Source of the DNA: Peptococcaceae bacterium
Lineage (GTDB): Bacteria; Bacillota; Desulfitobacteriia; Desulfitobacteriales; Syntrophobotulaceae
Length of the DNA: 64,000 nucleotides
Assembly (NCBI GenBank): GCA_012839895.1
Contig: DUML01000075.1
Span: forward strand, 1-64,000
Reading direction: 5' to 3'
Position 1 is the first letter of the stretch. Every line of letters begins with the position of its first letter. The position numbers and the translations under genes are program-made. Shown here in pieces: positions 1-9,028 of the stretch. The notes under the pieces are model-generated. The model had not been told where the DNA came from, did no database searches, and saw only the letters and a list, made by a program, of their open reading frames with translations.

Positions 1-109
1 CAGTAGCAAGAAGTTCATTAATGGCAGTTTCAAGTTCAACGCGAAAAACTTCATCAACAGATTCATTTTTTAGTAGTGCTGACAATAATTTTGTGTTAAG
101 ATTAGACAT
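1..109 (-). CDS. IS256-family transposase, N-terminal fragment (cut by window edge)
   Basis: The minus strand reads from an ATG at 107-109 off the left edge without a stop, giving about 36 residues that begin MSNLNTKLLSALL and continue with an acidic helix (NESVDEVFRVELETAINELL). This matches the N-terminus of IS256-family (mutator-type, DDE) transposases, which cut and paste the element. The catalytic core lies outside the window, so whether the gene is intact cannot be judged. Confidence 0.75.
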   Translation of the reverse strand, partial: MSNLNTKLLSALLKNESVDEVFRVELETAINELLAT

Positions 110-228
110 AAGGGAACCTTCTTTCTCATGTAGTATTTATTGTGGGCACTTTAAATTCTACAAGAAGTTGGTTCCCTTTTCTAGTATTAACTAGAGAACC
201 GGGTTTACACAAAATATTTTATACTACC
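1..228 (-). mobile_element. End of an IS256-family insertion sequence
   Basis: The left edge holds the 5' end of a transposase gene on the minus strand plus its upstream terminal region. The segment at about 197-228 contains GGGTTTACACAAAATATT followed by TATACTACC, resembling the terminal inverted repeats of IS256-type elements (TTTACACAAAA near the tip). A small palindrome (CTAGT...ACTAG, 181-194) lies between repeat and gene. The other end and any target-site duplication are outside the window, so the outer boundary near 228 is an estimate. Confidence 0.7.
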
Positions 229-354
229 GAAATTGATATTATTCCTAAATACATCATGTTGATACATTATTATAGATTAATCCTTATTAATTCTGCCTTG
301 TTGTTTGGACAATAAAATTAACCTTTTAGCATCTTAACCTTTTTGCATACATTG

Positions 355-409
355 GAAAACTAAAGCCCCGGACGAGGATATAACCCTCAGGCCCGGGGCT
401 TTAGTTTTC
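355..409. terminator. Strong bidirectional hairpin terminator
   Basis: A 17-bp near-perfect inverted repeat (GAAAACTAAAGCCCCGG at 355-371 against its complement at about 393-409) flanks a 21-base loop. The stem is G+C rich near the loop and A/T rich at the base, so it can terminate in either direction. It separates the insertion sequence from the gene at 651. The rest of 229-650 is A+T rich and shows no other feature. Confidence 0.75.
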
Positions 410-650
410 TGAATAAGTTTTAAAATAAGTATTTATATGTTTTTAAATATAGTTTGCTTAATTTATCGATAAATACTTTATTCAAAGTATCAGTTCAGAC
501 AACAAATATCGGCACTTGGAAAAATAATCAACGTAAAGATCTGATATTTTAGGTAACAATAATAATGCCAATCACTAAAATCAAAATATTTTTTCGACCT
601 AAAGAAGAAAAACTTGCTATAACTTACTTTAAATAGGAGGTTTGATTTAG

Positions 651-1265
651 ATGCCTGAACATAGCGAACAATTCCTTTCCACTAAAAGAACTATTCCCAA
701 AATTAAAGATTCCATCAGCTTAGGTCTCCTATCAGGCCTAGTAGGGACTTTAGCTATGGATTTACTAAACTTGGTTGCTTGGAAAAGAGATAAGTCGGAT
801 GTCTTATACGGGCACTTAGGCGCCTCAATCCTCATGAACGACCAGAGAATCAGAAGGAGAAATAATTTCCTTTTTGGGGAAGTGCTACACCTTATAACGG
901 GAGCTTTAGCAGGAATCCCTTTAGTGTATACCTATAAACTCAGCGGGAAAGACCAGCCGATCGTTAAAGGCGCCGCTTTTGGTTCTCTGGTTTGGTTTGC
1001 ATTTTATGTCCTAGGCATAAAAACCCATACCTTTAGAAGCAAACCAAAGACAACTGCAAGCCATAAAACAAGTTTATTGCAAAACATTTTCTATGGTATT
1101 GTCACCGCCAAAACTATGACTTACCTGGCGCATCCGGATGTTTTTTCCCAAACCGGTGCTCAAACCCGTCGCCAAGAAACCGACTTACCTTCAAAGAATG
1201 CCAAATCGGTCCAAACCTGGGAATCTCCTTCCCCTGAGATTGCTACGGAAAAAACTCTTCACTAA
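651..1265 (+). CDS. Hypothetical membrane protein (204 aa)
   Basis: I do not recognise the family. The start is supported by TAGGAGG about 10 bases upstream. Hydrophobic stretches lie near residues 22-45 (ISLGLLSGLVGTLAMDLLNL), 78-97 (LITGALAGIPLVYTY) and 108-125 (GSLVWFAFYVLG). The C-terminal 60 residues are polar and basic with many Thr, Lys and Gln and are probably cytoplasmic. The pattern suggests a small three- or four-helix inner-membrane protein. It is monocistronic and convergent with tatD, with only 29 bases between the stops. Confidence 0.6.
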   Translation: MPEHSEQFLSTKRTIPKIKDSISLGLLSGLVGTLAMDLLNLVAWKRDKSDVLYGHLGASILMNDQRIRRRNNFLFGEVLHLITGALAGIPLVYTYKLSGKDQPIVKGAAFGSLVWFAFYVLGIKTHTFRSKPKTTASHKTSLLQNIFYGIVTAKTMTYLAHPDVFSQTGAQTRRQETDLPSKNAKSVQTWESPSPEIATEKTLH

Positions 1266-1294
1266 TAAATCCCACTAACAAAGATACTTTGCCC

Positions 1295-2059
1295 TTATTT
1301 AACCCTGAATAGTGCCTGAGCGTTACGCGAGGACAGTTCAGCCACTTTCTCAAAAGTAAGACCTTTGAGTTCCGCTATTTTGCTGACAACCTCCCGGACA
1401 AAGGCCGGCTCATTACGCTTACCCCGATAAGGCTCAGGGGTCAGATAAGGGCAATCTGTTTCTACCAAAAATCTGTCTTCCGGGACCTGTAAAGCTACTT
1501 CGACAGAATGGCGGGCATTTTTATAAGTAAGCGGTCCTGAAAAAGAAAGATAAAAACCCATCTTCAAAAGTTCCTTAGCCATTTCCCAAGAACCAGAGTA
1601 AGAGTGAAATACTCCCCCCGCCTCAGGGGGGTGTTTTTTGATTAGGGATAAGATATCACCATGAGCATCCCGGTTGTGGATTACAATAGGCAAGCCCACT
1701 TCGTTAGCAAGCTCAATTTGTTGAATAAAGACCTGGCGCTGAATATCCCGCGGCGACAGATCCCGATAGTAATCCAAACCTATTTCGCCCCAGGCCACTA
1801 CTTTAGGATTTTGGGCAAGCCGCAGCAGGAAATCCCAAGTCTTGGCGCTAGTGTCCTTAGCATCGTGGGGATGAATCCCCACTGTGGCATAGATAAAGGG
1901 ATACTTAGTAGCCAAAGTTACCGCCTTTTGGCTGGTAGCTTCGGAAAATCCTACATTAATTATATTGGTAACTCCATTAGCTTTGGCTCTCTCAATTACT
2001 TTCTCCCTGTCGGACTGAAAATCTTCATTATCTAAATGTGCATGTGTATCCCAAATCAT
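1295..2059 (-). CDS. tatD: TatD-family metal-dependent deoxyribonuclease
   Basis: A 254-residue TIM-barrel amidohydrolase-like nuclease of the TatD/YcfH/YabD family, whose members hydrolyse DNA with metals. The metal ligands are visible: THAHLD at the N-terminus, GEIGLDYYRD near residue 92, IVIHNRDA near 127, FHSYSGS near 151 and VETDCPYLTPEPYRGKRNE near 200. Length is normal. Its ATG overlaps the metG stop by four bases (ATGA), so the two are translationally coupled, as in the Bacillus metS-yabD order. Confidence 0.93.
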   Translation of the reverse strand: MIWDTHAHLDNEDFQSDREKVIERAKANGVTNIINVGFSEATSQKAVTLATKYPFIYATVGIHPHDAKDTSAKTWDFLLRLAQNPKVVAWGEIGLDYYRDLSPRDIQRQVFIQQIELANEVGLPIVIHNRDAHGDILSLIKKHPPEAGGVFHSYSGSWEMAKELLKMGFYLSFSGPLTYKNARHSVEVALQVPEDRFLVETDCPYLTPEPYRGKRNEPAFVREVVSKIAELKGLTFEKVAELSSRNAQALFRVK

Positions 2060-4005
2060 TTTACTATTGCTCCCGTGGAAAATTCTTTTTGGACTGTCAG
2101 TACTTCCAAGGTACCCTCTTCTGACGCGGCTAAAATCATCCCCTGTGAGACTATACCCCGTAATTTGGCAGGCTTAAGATTAGCAACCAGGATGACTTTT
2201 TTGCCCACTAATTCCTCCGGTGCATAATACTGGGCAATACCTGAGACTATGGTCCGGACTTCTTCCCCAAGCTGAACCTCCAGTTTAAGCAGTTTATCAG
2301 CTTTTTCCACTTTTTCCGCTTTGAGAACTTTAACTACCCTCAGGTCTATTTTGGCAAAATCTTCAATACTGATTTCTTCTTTAATAGGAGCAATTTGTGG
2401 CGTAACGGCCTTTTCAGGGGCTTGAGGACCCTCTCCTTGGCTCGTACCGGTACTCCCTTGTTCTTCCTCCGTAAAAGCGGAAATATCCACTCTGGGGAAG
2501 ATGGGCTGCCCTTTTTCAATCACAGTCCCAGGGGGGATAATATTCCACTTGGCCGCTTGCTCCCAGTCCCCATAATAATCGCCGCCGCCCAGCAACGGCT
2601 TAATCTTCTCTGGGACGCCCGGCATAAAGGGGGCGCATAAAATACCTAAGATTCTGATACTGTCAACAAAAGTATAGAGCACGGTGTTGAGTCTTTCCCG
2701 CTGCGAGGGGTCTTTAGCCAAATTCCAAGGAGCAGTTTCGTCCACATATTTATTGCAGCGGCTCACAAACTGCCAGATAGCTTCTAAAGCTGCGGCCGGG
2801 TCACAAGCCAGCATTTTTTCCTCAGCCGTAGCCATAACTTGGCTGCTGAGTTCCTTTAATTCCTTTTCCAAATCCGTATCCGGACCGGGACTGGGGACTT
2901 TGCTGTCATTGTATTTGACCACCATGGCCAAGGTGCGGGAAATATAATTGCCTAAATCGTTAGCCAAATCACTGTTTAATCTTTCTACCAGGTCATCTTC
3001 GGAATAAGTTCCATCCATGCCTGCCTGCATTTCCCGCAAAAGGAAGTAACGGATGGGATCGGAGCCATAGCGGCGGATAAGTTCAAATGAATCCTGGACA
3101 TTGCCCCGGGACTTGGATATTTTACCCCCTTCCTTGCTTAAGAACCAGCCGTGGCCAAATACTTTTTCCGGAAGGGGTATGTCCAAAGCCATTAAAACTA
3201 TCGGCCAAATCACGGTATGGAAACGTACAATGTCTTTGCCAATTAAATGGACATTCGCCGGCCAATATTTTTTATAATTCTCTCCGTCCGGATAACCCAG
3301 AGCTGAAATGTAGTTAATAAGAGCATCCAGCCAGACATAAACTACATGTTTGGGGTCAAAAGGCACTTTGATTCCCCAGTTAAATGTTGTCCGGGAAACA
3401 CAAAGATCTTCCAACCCGCCTTCAATGAATTTGATCATTTCGTTGCGGCGGGAAGCAGGCTGGATAAACTCGGGGTGGTCCTGAATATATTTAAGAAGCC
3501 TGTCCTGGTATTTGGACATTCTGAAAAAATAGCTTTCTTCTTTTAAGAGCTCAACCTCTCTGCCGCAGTCCGGGTTGGGGCATTTCCCATCCACTAACTT
3601 GTTTTCAGTCCAGAAGGTTTCACAGGGAGTGCAGTACCAACCTTCATATTCCGATTTATAGATATCCCCTTGCTCATAAAGCTTGGTAAAAATTTGCTGG
3701 ACGACTTTGGCATGGCGTTCTTCCGTTGTCCGGATAAAATCGTCATTTGATATTTGCAAGAGCTTCCACAGTTCTTTAAACCTTTCCACTATCCCGTCCA
3801 CATAAGTATGAGGGTCAAGACCTGCGCTCTCTGCCGTTCTTACAATTTTTTGGGCGTTTTCGTCTGTCCCGGTTAGGAAAAAGACATCATCACCCTTCAT
3901 TCTTCTCAATCTGGCCATAGCATCGGCAGCAATAGTTGTATAGGCTGTTCCAATATGGGGGCTGGAATTAGGGTAATAGATTGGGGTAGTAATATAATAT
4001 TTCAC
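2056..4005 (-). CDS. metG: Methionyl-tRNA synthetase with C-terminal tRNA-binding domain
   Basis: Class I aminoacyl-tRNA synthetase that charges tRNA-Met with methionine. The HIGH-type motif is PHIGTAYT near residue 16 and the KMSKS-type motif is KISKSRG near 298. A zinc knuckle (CTPC...CPNPDC) lies near residues 125-150. Residues about 545-649 form a Trbp111-like OB fold (IDLRVVKVLKAEKV...) that promotes dimerisation and tRNA binding. At 649 residues this is the long bacterial form. A Pro/Gly/Gln-rich linker (about 510-535) joins the core to the OB fold. Confidence 0.97.
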   Translation of the reverse strand: MKYYITTPIYYPNSSPHIGTAYTTIAADAMARLRRMKGDDVFFLTGTDENAQKIVRTAESAGLDPHTYVDGIVERFKELWKLLQISNDDFIRTTEERHAKVVQQIFTKLYEQGDIYKSEYEGWYCTPCETFWTENKLVDGKCPNPDCGREVELLKEESYFFRMSKYQDRLLKYIQDHPEFIQPASRRNEMIKFIEGGLEDLCVSRTTFNWGIKVPFDPKHVVYVWLDALINYISALGYPDGENYKKYWPANVHLIGKDIVRFHTVIWPIVLMALDIPLPEKVFGHGWFLSKEGGKISKSRGNVQDSFELIRRYGSDPIRYFLLREMQAGMDGTYSEDDLVERLNSDLANDLGNYISRTLAMVVKYNDSKVPSPGPDTDLEKELKELSSQVMATAEEKMLACDPAAALEAIWQFVSRCNKYVDETAPWNLAKDPSQRERLNTVLYTFVDSIRILGILCAPFMPGVPEKIKPLLGGGDYYGDWEQAAKWNIIPPGTVIEKGQPIFPRVDISAFTEEEQGSTGTSQGEGPQAPEKAVTPQIAPIKEEISIEDFAKIDLRVVKVLKAEKVEKADKLLKLEVQLGEEVRTIVSGIAQYYAPEELVGKKVILVANLKPAKLRGIVSQGMILAASEEGTLEVLTVQKEFSTGAIVK

Positions 4006-4209
4006 CGGTTACAACTCCTTTTTTTCTTATCTTTTTGTTTATTCATTGCACAAAGCATTTTTCCCTGCATATTATAATATTGTCAGAATTTGATTATTGT
4101 CTCTGTTTAATATAGAAATTGATATGCCTCTTGTCAAGTTTTGGTTAGCGAAATTATTCTAGGATTATTTATTTGTGCAAAAAATAATTAGGACAAGCCC
4201 TTTTACCTA

Positions 4210-4238
4210 TTGACTTTTTTAGGTAGCATTGGTAACAT
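4210..4238 (+). promoter_or_regulatory. Predicted sigma-A promoter of abrB
   Basis: TTGACT (4210-4215) and TAACAT (4233-4238) are separated by 17 bases and lie about 45 bases before the abrB start. The region between metG and abrB (4006-4250) is otherwise A+T rich. A divergent metG promoter must lie there too, but I could not place it with confidence. Confidence 0.55.
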
Positions 4239-4283
4239 AAGGTTTGCTAAATGTCGAATTTTAATGAAGAAAGGGGTAGTAGT

Positions 4284-4553
4284 ATGAAGTCTACAGGAAT
4301 CGTGAGAAAAGTGGATGAACTCGGCCGTGTAGTGTTACCAATTGAACTGCGCAGAACTCTAGGAATTGACGAAAAAGACGCTCTCGAAATTTACGTTGAT
4401 GAAGAAAAAATTATACTTAAAAAGTATGAGCCTGCGTGTGTTTTCTGTGGCAACGCTTCCAACGTCAAAGTTTTCCGTGGCAAAAACGTCTGTATGGAGT
4501 GCGCAGCAGCAATGGGTGAAGCTGCAGCCAATGCAGAAAGCAAAGCCGGTTGA
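4284..4553 (+). CDS. abrB: AbrB-family transition-state regulator
   Basis: The protein begins MKSTGIVRKVDELGRVV, almost identical to Bacillus AbrB through residue 50 (swapped-hairpin DNA-binding domain with IELRRTLGI and DALEIYVD). AbrB represses post-exponential genes during growth. The in-frame ATG at 4251 has no good ribosome site, whereas GAAAGGGG precedes 4284, so 4284 is chosen (89 residues). The C-terminus differs from Bacillus: residues about 50-75 carry two Cys-X2-Cys pairs (CVFC...CMEC), likely a zinc ribbon in place of the usual dimerisation tail. Confidence 0.93.
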   Translation: MKSTGIVRKVDELGRVVLPIELRRTLGIDEKDALEIYVDEEKIILKKYEPACVFCGNASNVKVFRGKNVCMECAAAMGEAAANAESKAG

Positions 4554-4588
4554 TTTGATTATGTTTTAATTCCGACTAAGAACGAAAG

Positions 4589-4616
4589 GGAAGGTATACT
4601 CACCTTCCTTTTTTTT
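4589..4616 (+). terminator. Rho-independent terminator of abrB
   Basis: GGAAGGT (4589-4595) pairs with ACCTTCC (4602-4608) and is followed by eight T residues. It overlaps the 3' end of the convergent rsmI gene. Confidence 0.8.
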
Positions 4617-5448
4617 CTTCCATTACCAGGCAGGCTTCATAAATATCTCTCTTCCTAATTCCGTAAAGTTTGGCTACGGTTTTCATAGCTTCTTTTCTAT
4701 CGACACCAGCCTCTTCCAGTCTTCTTAATTCCTCCAGCCAAGCTGCCGGCTCGCCGGTTTTTTTCTCGGCATTGTAAGGGGCAAGGAGCAAACAACATTC
4801 CCCTTTAGGCGGAACGCCTTGAAACTCAGCTAAGAGCTCACTGATTAAACCCTTATGCACTTGCTGATGGATTTTAGTAAGCTCTCTGGCTACGGCCGCT
4901 TCCCGCTCTCCCAGTATTTCCAGGATGTCTTCCAGGGTACTGAGCAAACGATGGGGCGCTTCATAGATAATCAGGGTATAGGGGAGTTCGGCTACTTGCG
5001 CTAAAACCTCCCGCCTCTCCTTTTTGCCGGTAGGTAAAAAGCCCAGATAAAGAAAACTGTCCGCAGGCATGCCGGACAGGACAAGGGCTGTTATGGCTGC
5101 ATTAGGTCCGGGTAAGACATCAATTGGGATATTTTCCGCCAGACACTCGCGGATAAGAACCTGGCCAGGGTCAGATATTCCCGGCATTCCTGCATCGGAA
5201 ATTAAAGCGCCTTTTTCTCCGTTTTTAAGTCTTTGGACAATTTCTGCCGTCCTCTGCCTTTCATTATGCTGGTGATAACTAAGCAAAGGAGTCTTAATTC
5301 CATAATGGTTAAGAAGTTTTCTTGAATGCCTGGTGTCTTCAGCCGCAATAAAATCTACATTTTTTAAAGTGTCCAAAACACGCAGAGTTATGTCCGCCAG
5401 ATTGCCGATAGGAGTCGCGCAGATATATAGAAGGCCTTCTTCGGACAT
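4600..5448 (-). CDS. rsmI: 16S rRNA (cytidine-1402-2'-O)-methyltransferase
   Basis: A 282-residue member of the tetrapyrrole-methylase fold (RsmI/YraL; YabC region in Bacillus) that 2'-O-methylates C1402 in the ribosomal P site using SAM. Family motifs include ATPIGNLADITLRVL near residue 11, EDTRHSRKLLNHYGI near 37, LISDAGMPGISDPG near 82 and LPGPNA near 110. It is the last gene of a minus-strand run (speA-type, holB, ricT, yabA, rsmI), 15 bases after yabA, suggesting co-transcription. Confidence 0.95.
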   Translation of the reverse strand: MSEEGLLYICATPIGNLADITLRVLDTLKNVDFIAAEDTRHSRKLLNHYGIKTPLLSYHQHNERQRTAEIVQRLKNGEKGALISDAGMPGISDPGQVLIRECLAENIPIDVLPGPNAAITALVLSGMPADSFLYLGFLPTGKKERREVLAQVAELPYTLIIYEAPHRLLSTLEDILEILGEREAAVARELTKIHQQVHKGLISELLAEFQGVPPKGECCLLLAPYNAEKKTGEPAAWLEELRRLEEAGVDRKEAMKTVAKLYGIRKRDIYEACLVMEEKKGR

Positions 5449-5463
5449 GATATCCCCCCGAAC

Positions 5464-5772
5464 TCAGTCTTTTCTTAAAAAAGCATTACAAAAGAGGCAA
5501 CTGCCCTCTAGCGGCTCCCCGAAATAAATATGGCAGACATGGAACCCTTCCTGGTAAAGCTTTTCGAGGTTCTCATGGGCTTCTTTTTGTATCCTGGCCG
5601 CATTTTTTTGCACCCTTGCCGTATCAGCTTCCGAAACGGCACAGAGCTGTCTTTTCAGTTTGATGTTTTCCTCCTCCAAATATTCCACATATTGACGGAG
5701 GCTTCTAACTTCCTCTAAAAGCTTGGAAAGGTTCTCTTCCACTTCGGAAATCGCTTGGTAGAGTTGTCCCAT
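5464..5772 (-). CDS. yabA: DNA replication initiation control protein YabA
   Basis: 102 residues: an N-terminal coiled coil (about 1-60, heptads of Leu/Val with many Glu) and a C-terminal zinc-binding tail with HVCHIYFGEP and CLFC. In Bacillus YabA bridges DnaA and the DnaN clamp and restrains initiation. The domain plan, length and position between ricT and rsmI all fit. The stop-to-start distance from ricT is two bases. Confidence 0.92.
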   Translation of the reverse strand: MGQLYQAISEVEENLSKLLEEVRSLRQYVEYLEEENIKLKRQLCAVSEADTARVQKNAARIQKEAHENLEKLYQEGFHVCHIYFGEPLEGSCLFCNAFLRKD

Positions 5773-5774
5773 TT

Positions 5775-6527
5775 CTATTCCTCCGCTTCCTCAGCAACAA
5801 GCCTACTTAATTCAGCCTTACTTTCCTCATCCAGAGGTTCCTTGAAGATATTTTGGGCTTGGTTTTTAGAAAGACAGCCGCCTTCACCCTCATAGCAATT
5901 ATTTTCATATTTCAGGCAGCACATTAGCCGTCCGCAAATCCCGGATATTTTAGTTGGATTTAGAGAAAGATTCTGGTCTTTTGCCATGCGGATGGAGACA
6001 GGCTCAAACTCCCCCAAAAACGTGACGCAGCACAACTCACGACCGCAAGAACCAAGCCCGCCGAGCATTTTGGCTTCATCCCGCACCCCAATCTGGCGCA
6101 ATTCAATCCTGGTGCGGAACACTGCGGCTAAATCTTTGACCAGTTCACGAAAATCTACGCGCCCTTCCGCTGTAAAAGAGAAAATAATTTTATTACCGTC
6201 AAAAGTATATTCAACGTCAATTAATTTCATGGGCAGGTTATGAGCGGCAATTTTAGTCAAGCAAATTTGAAAAGCATCTTTTTCTTTTTTGGCATTAATT
6301 CTATCCTGTTCCTCATCTTCAGGTGTTGCCTTCCGCAGCACTTCTTTTAAAGGAGCGACAATTTCCTCATCGGGAACTTCCCTTAAAGGTAGGACAACTT
6401 TGCCAAACTCCATACCCCGCGCAGTTTCTACAATAACATTATCCCCAACTTTTAAGTCCTGATTGCCGGGAAGAAAATAATATATTTTACCGGCTTTTTT
6501 AAAACGAATTCCTACCACTTTAACCAA
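5775..6527 (-). CDS. ricT: PSP1-domain protein RicT (YaaT)
   Basis: PSP1-domain protein. In Bacillus RicT/YaaT forms the RicAFT complex with YlbF and YmcA and is needed for RNase Y maturation activity, competence and sporulation. Cysteine motifs CGRELCC and CGRLMCC mark the family and can hold an iron-sulfur cluster. A longer frame opens at 6563, but the good ribosome site AAGGAGGG sits just before a TTG at 6525-6527 (protein then begins (M)VKVVGIRF), so that start is chosen: 250 residues. It overlaps the holB stop by eight bases. Confidence 0.92.
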   Translation of the reverse strand: MVKVVGIRFKKAGKIYYFLPGNQDLKVGDNVIVETARGMEFGKVVLPLREVPDEEIVAPLKEVLRKATPEDEEQDRINAKKEKDAFQICLTKIAAHNLPMKLIDVEYTFDGNKIIFSFTAEGRVDFRELVKDLAAVFRTRIELRQIGVRDEAKMLGGLGSCGRELCCVTFLGEFEPVSIRMAKDQNLSLNPTKISGICGRLMCCLKYENNCYEGEGGCLSKNQAQNIFKEPLDEESKAELSRLVAEEAEE

Positions 6528-7377
6528 TATCCATCCCTCCTTGTCTGAGATGTTTAAGTGCAAGCACTTCCAGGGCCAGCCTATGGTTGACCTGTTTATT
6601 GATTGCTTCTGAAATATGCCTTATTTCCGTTAAAAACTGGGGAGATAATTTCCCCTTAAGAACAAGTTCTCTGCCGGTAACAGCTAAAGTCTGAAGAAAG
6701 ATTCGAAATTCCTCTTGCTCTAACGGCCAGAGACTAAAGACCTTGGTAAAATCCCCTGTTTCCAGGATGGTAAAGTATTTGTCCAGCCAGGCTCTGACCC
6801 TATCCGTGCCGAGCAGAGTAATTTTCCGGGCCAAATCAGGATCTCCCCCGCTTAAGAGAAAAGCTTCCTGTTCCGCGCCCAAGACTTCTTCTTGAGGCAA
6901 CGGGAAATATACTTCTTGCGCCCGGCTGCGCAAGGTAGGTATAATTCTTTCCGCATTTCCGGTACTAAAGACCAAAATAGTATTTGGCGGCGGCTCCTCC
7001 GCCATTTTAAGGAGAGCATTCGCAGCCGGAAGAGTTAATTTATCGGCCTCTTCAATGAGGCAAATTTTATATTTCCCTTCGTAATTTTTCTGAGATATTT
7101 TAGCTTGCAGGGTCAAAATCTGCTCTATGCCTATCGAGTTGGGAGAAGGCTTCAGGAAATATACATCGGGGTGGTTGCCGGAAACAATTTTTTTACAGGC
7201 AGGGCACTCCCGGCAGGGCCGGTTCTCTCCTTTACAGTTTAGCATGAGAGCCAATTCCAGAACAGCCTGCCGCCTTTCCTCAGTACCGCTCCCATGGAAA
7301 AGGTAAAGATGAGCAACTCTATCTTCCAAAGCAGCTTTCTGGACTAATTTATAGTTAATGCTCAACGTCCTTCTCAC
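6520..7377 (-). CDS. holB: DNA polymerase III delta-prime subunit
   Basis: Clamp-loader delta-prime of the AAA+ superfamily, 285 residues. A four-Cys zinc module (CKGENRPCRECPAC) lies near residues 49-62, followed by EEADKLTLPAANALLKMAEEPP and the SRC-type sensor TLRSRAQ near 155. The P-loop region (FHGSGTEERR) lacks the GKT lysine, as expected for delta-prime, which does not hydrolyse ATP. It lies two bases from the upstream decarboxylase gene, whereas Bacillus has tmk, yaaQ and yaaR in this gap. Confidence 0.94.
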   Translation of the reverse strand: MRRTLSINYKLVQKAALEDRVAHLYLFHGSGTEERRQAVLELALMLNCKGENRPCRECPACKKIVSGNHPDVYFLKPSPNSIGIEQILTLQAKISQKNYEGKYKICLIEEADKLTLPAANALLKMAEEPPPNTILVFSTGNAERIIPTLRSRAQEVYFPLPQEEVLGAEQEAFLLSGGDPDLARKITLLGTDRVRAWLDKYFTILETGDFTKVFSLWPLEQEEFRIFLQTLAVTGRELVLKGKLSPQFLTEIRHISEAINKQVNHRLALEVLALKHLRQGGMDIG

Positions 7378-7378
7378 C

Positions 7379-8809
7379 TCAAAAATCTATGACCTGAATC
7401 TTTTTCTCTCGATAATTTTGCCAACCTTGCCAATTGTAGTTCTCAGCCCGATCAAGATAATTCTGCACGAAGGGAGTGATTTCCTCTCCCAGAGCTACTA
7501 AGGGGATCCCCGGAGGATATACCGAGATAGTTTCTCCCGCTATTTGGCCTAAAGCTTCCTTAACCGGCACACTCCTTTTGGGAGCGAACCAGGCTTCCCG
7601 GGGAGAGAGGCGCAATGGAGGTATGGGCATTTGACATGGCTTTGCCGGACCGGCCTTTTTTGCTTTATTTTTTTCTCCCCCGCCAGTATAGTGCTTGACC
7701 AAATAAGCTAAAGCTCGGCGCAATAGCCTGACATCTTCCGGTCTGCTGCCGATCCCCAACATAAATAAGATATTACTCTTATCCCATAACTCGGGCTCAA
7801 TACGAAATTCCTTCCTTAAAATCTCCACGGCTTCCGCCGTGCCAAGAGACAAGGAATCCAGATTAACCAAGATTTTTGTCCAATCAATTTCCTTGATGCC
7901 GTACTTTCCGGCATCTTTGTCGGTTAAAATCCTTAAGCTCCCTTCTAACTCTTCTTGCAGTTTCTTTACTTCCCACTGCAAATCAGCCCATGGGGCTCGA
8001 GAAGACAAATGCTGGGTAGCATTTTCCAAAGAAGCCATTAACAAATAACTTGGACTGGATGATTGCAAAAGTTCTAAAGATTGTTTCAAGGCAATTCTAT
8101 TTATCCGCTCTCCCTGGACATGCAGCATTGCAGCTTGAGTCAGTGCGGCTAATGTCTTATGGGTGCTGTGGACTACCAGGTCTGCGCCAAGTTTAAGGGC
8201 ATTGTCCGGGAACAAATCCCCTAGAAAATGCGAACCATGGGCTTGGTCAACTAAACAGGGAACAGCCGGATTTGTTTCATCCCGCTCTTTTATAATGGCT
8301 GCCAGGTCAATAACCGTCCCATAATAACTGGGGATTGTTAAATGTATTGCTCCTACTTCGTCATCATTAACTCTAAATTGCCCAGTATCTAGGCCCAAGG
8401 GCAAATTGAAATCAGGATGAATAATCGGCGGAACATACTCAGGGCTAAGCCCCGCTAAAATCAAAGCCCCGATAACCGAGCGATGAGCCTGGCGTTGGAT
8501 ACGAATCTTCTTGCCCCTTAATACAGGGTTGGCAGCCAAAGCGAGGAACATTGCCTGATTGCCCACTGTGGCGCCATTGACCAAGAAATATGTTTCCTCT
8601 GCCCCATAGACCTGGGCGGCTCTTCTTTGGGCTAAAGCAATTACTCCCTGGGGATTATGTAGCATGTCTAAACCAGGAAGTTCAGTTAAGTCATAATCCG
8701 GGAAAAGCAGTGCTTCCAAAAGGTCCTTCCGCCCTTTATGGCCGGGTGTATGAAAGGAGTACATACCAGATTTACTATAGCTGAACAACCGCTTGTTTAA
8801 AGAATCCAC
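7379..8809 (-). CDS. PLP-dependent Orn/Lys/Arg decarboxylase-family protein (YaaO/SpeA type)
   Basis: 476-residue fold-type I PLP enzyme. It begins with the family signature FHTPGHKGR near residue 19; the PLP lysine is in HSTHKTL near 214, with LVDQAHGSHF near 185. Family members decarboxylate arginine or lysine for polyamine synthesis. The substrate cannot be decided from sequence alone. It is the short form without the N-terminal response-regulator-like wing domain. The synteny equals Bacillus yaaO. No clear terminator follows, so it probably leads the holB-ricT-yabA-rsmI operon. Confidence 0.88.
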   Translation of the reverse strand: MDSLNKRLFSYSKSGMYSFHTPGHKGRKDLLEALLFPDYDLTELPGLDMLHNPQGVIALAQRRAAQVYGAEETYFLVNGATVGNQAMFLALAANPVLRGKKIRIQRQAHRSVIGALILAGLSPEYVPPIIHPDFNLPLGLDTGQFRVNDDEVGAIHLTIPSYYGTVIDLAAIIKERDETNPAVPCLVDQAHGSHFLGDLFPDNALKLGADLVVHSTHKTLAALTQAAMLHVQGERINRIALKQSLELLQSSSPSYLLMASLENATQHLSSRAPWADLQWEVKKLQEELEGSLRILTDKDAGKYGIKEIDWTKILVNLDSLSLGTAEAVEILRKEFRIEPELWDKSNILFMLGIGSRPEDVRLLRRALAYLVKHYTGGGEKNKAKKAGPAKPCQMPIPPLRLSPREAWFAPKRSVPVKEALGQIAGETISVYPPGIPLVALGEEITPFVQNYLDRAENYNWQGWQNYREKKIQVIDF

Positions 8810-9028
8810 CGTACTCCTCCATTAATAAAAAAATATACTATTATCACATTTTATATTTAAGCGTGTTTATATTGTAGCATGTTTTTTTAATAACGTTTCT
8901 AAATAATTTTTGTAAGTAAGGGTTCTACTACCTACAATCATAGTATTTTTATATTGTAACATACTTTCAAACTTTTTTCACTTATTGGCGTACCTGGCCA
9001 GGCACGGCTCTAGTTAGCTTCAATGAGG

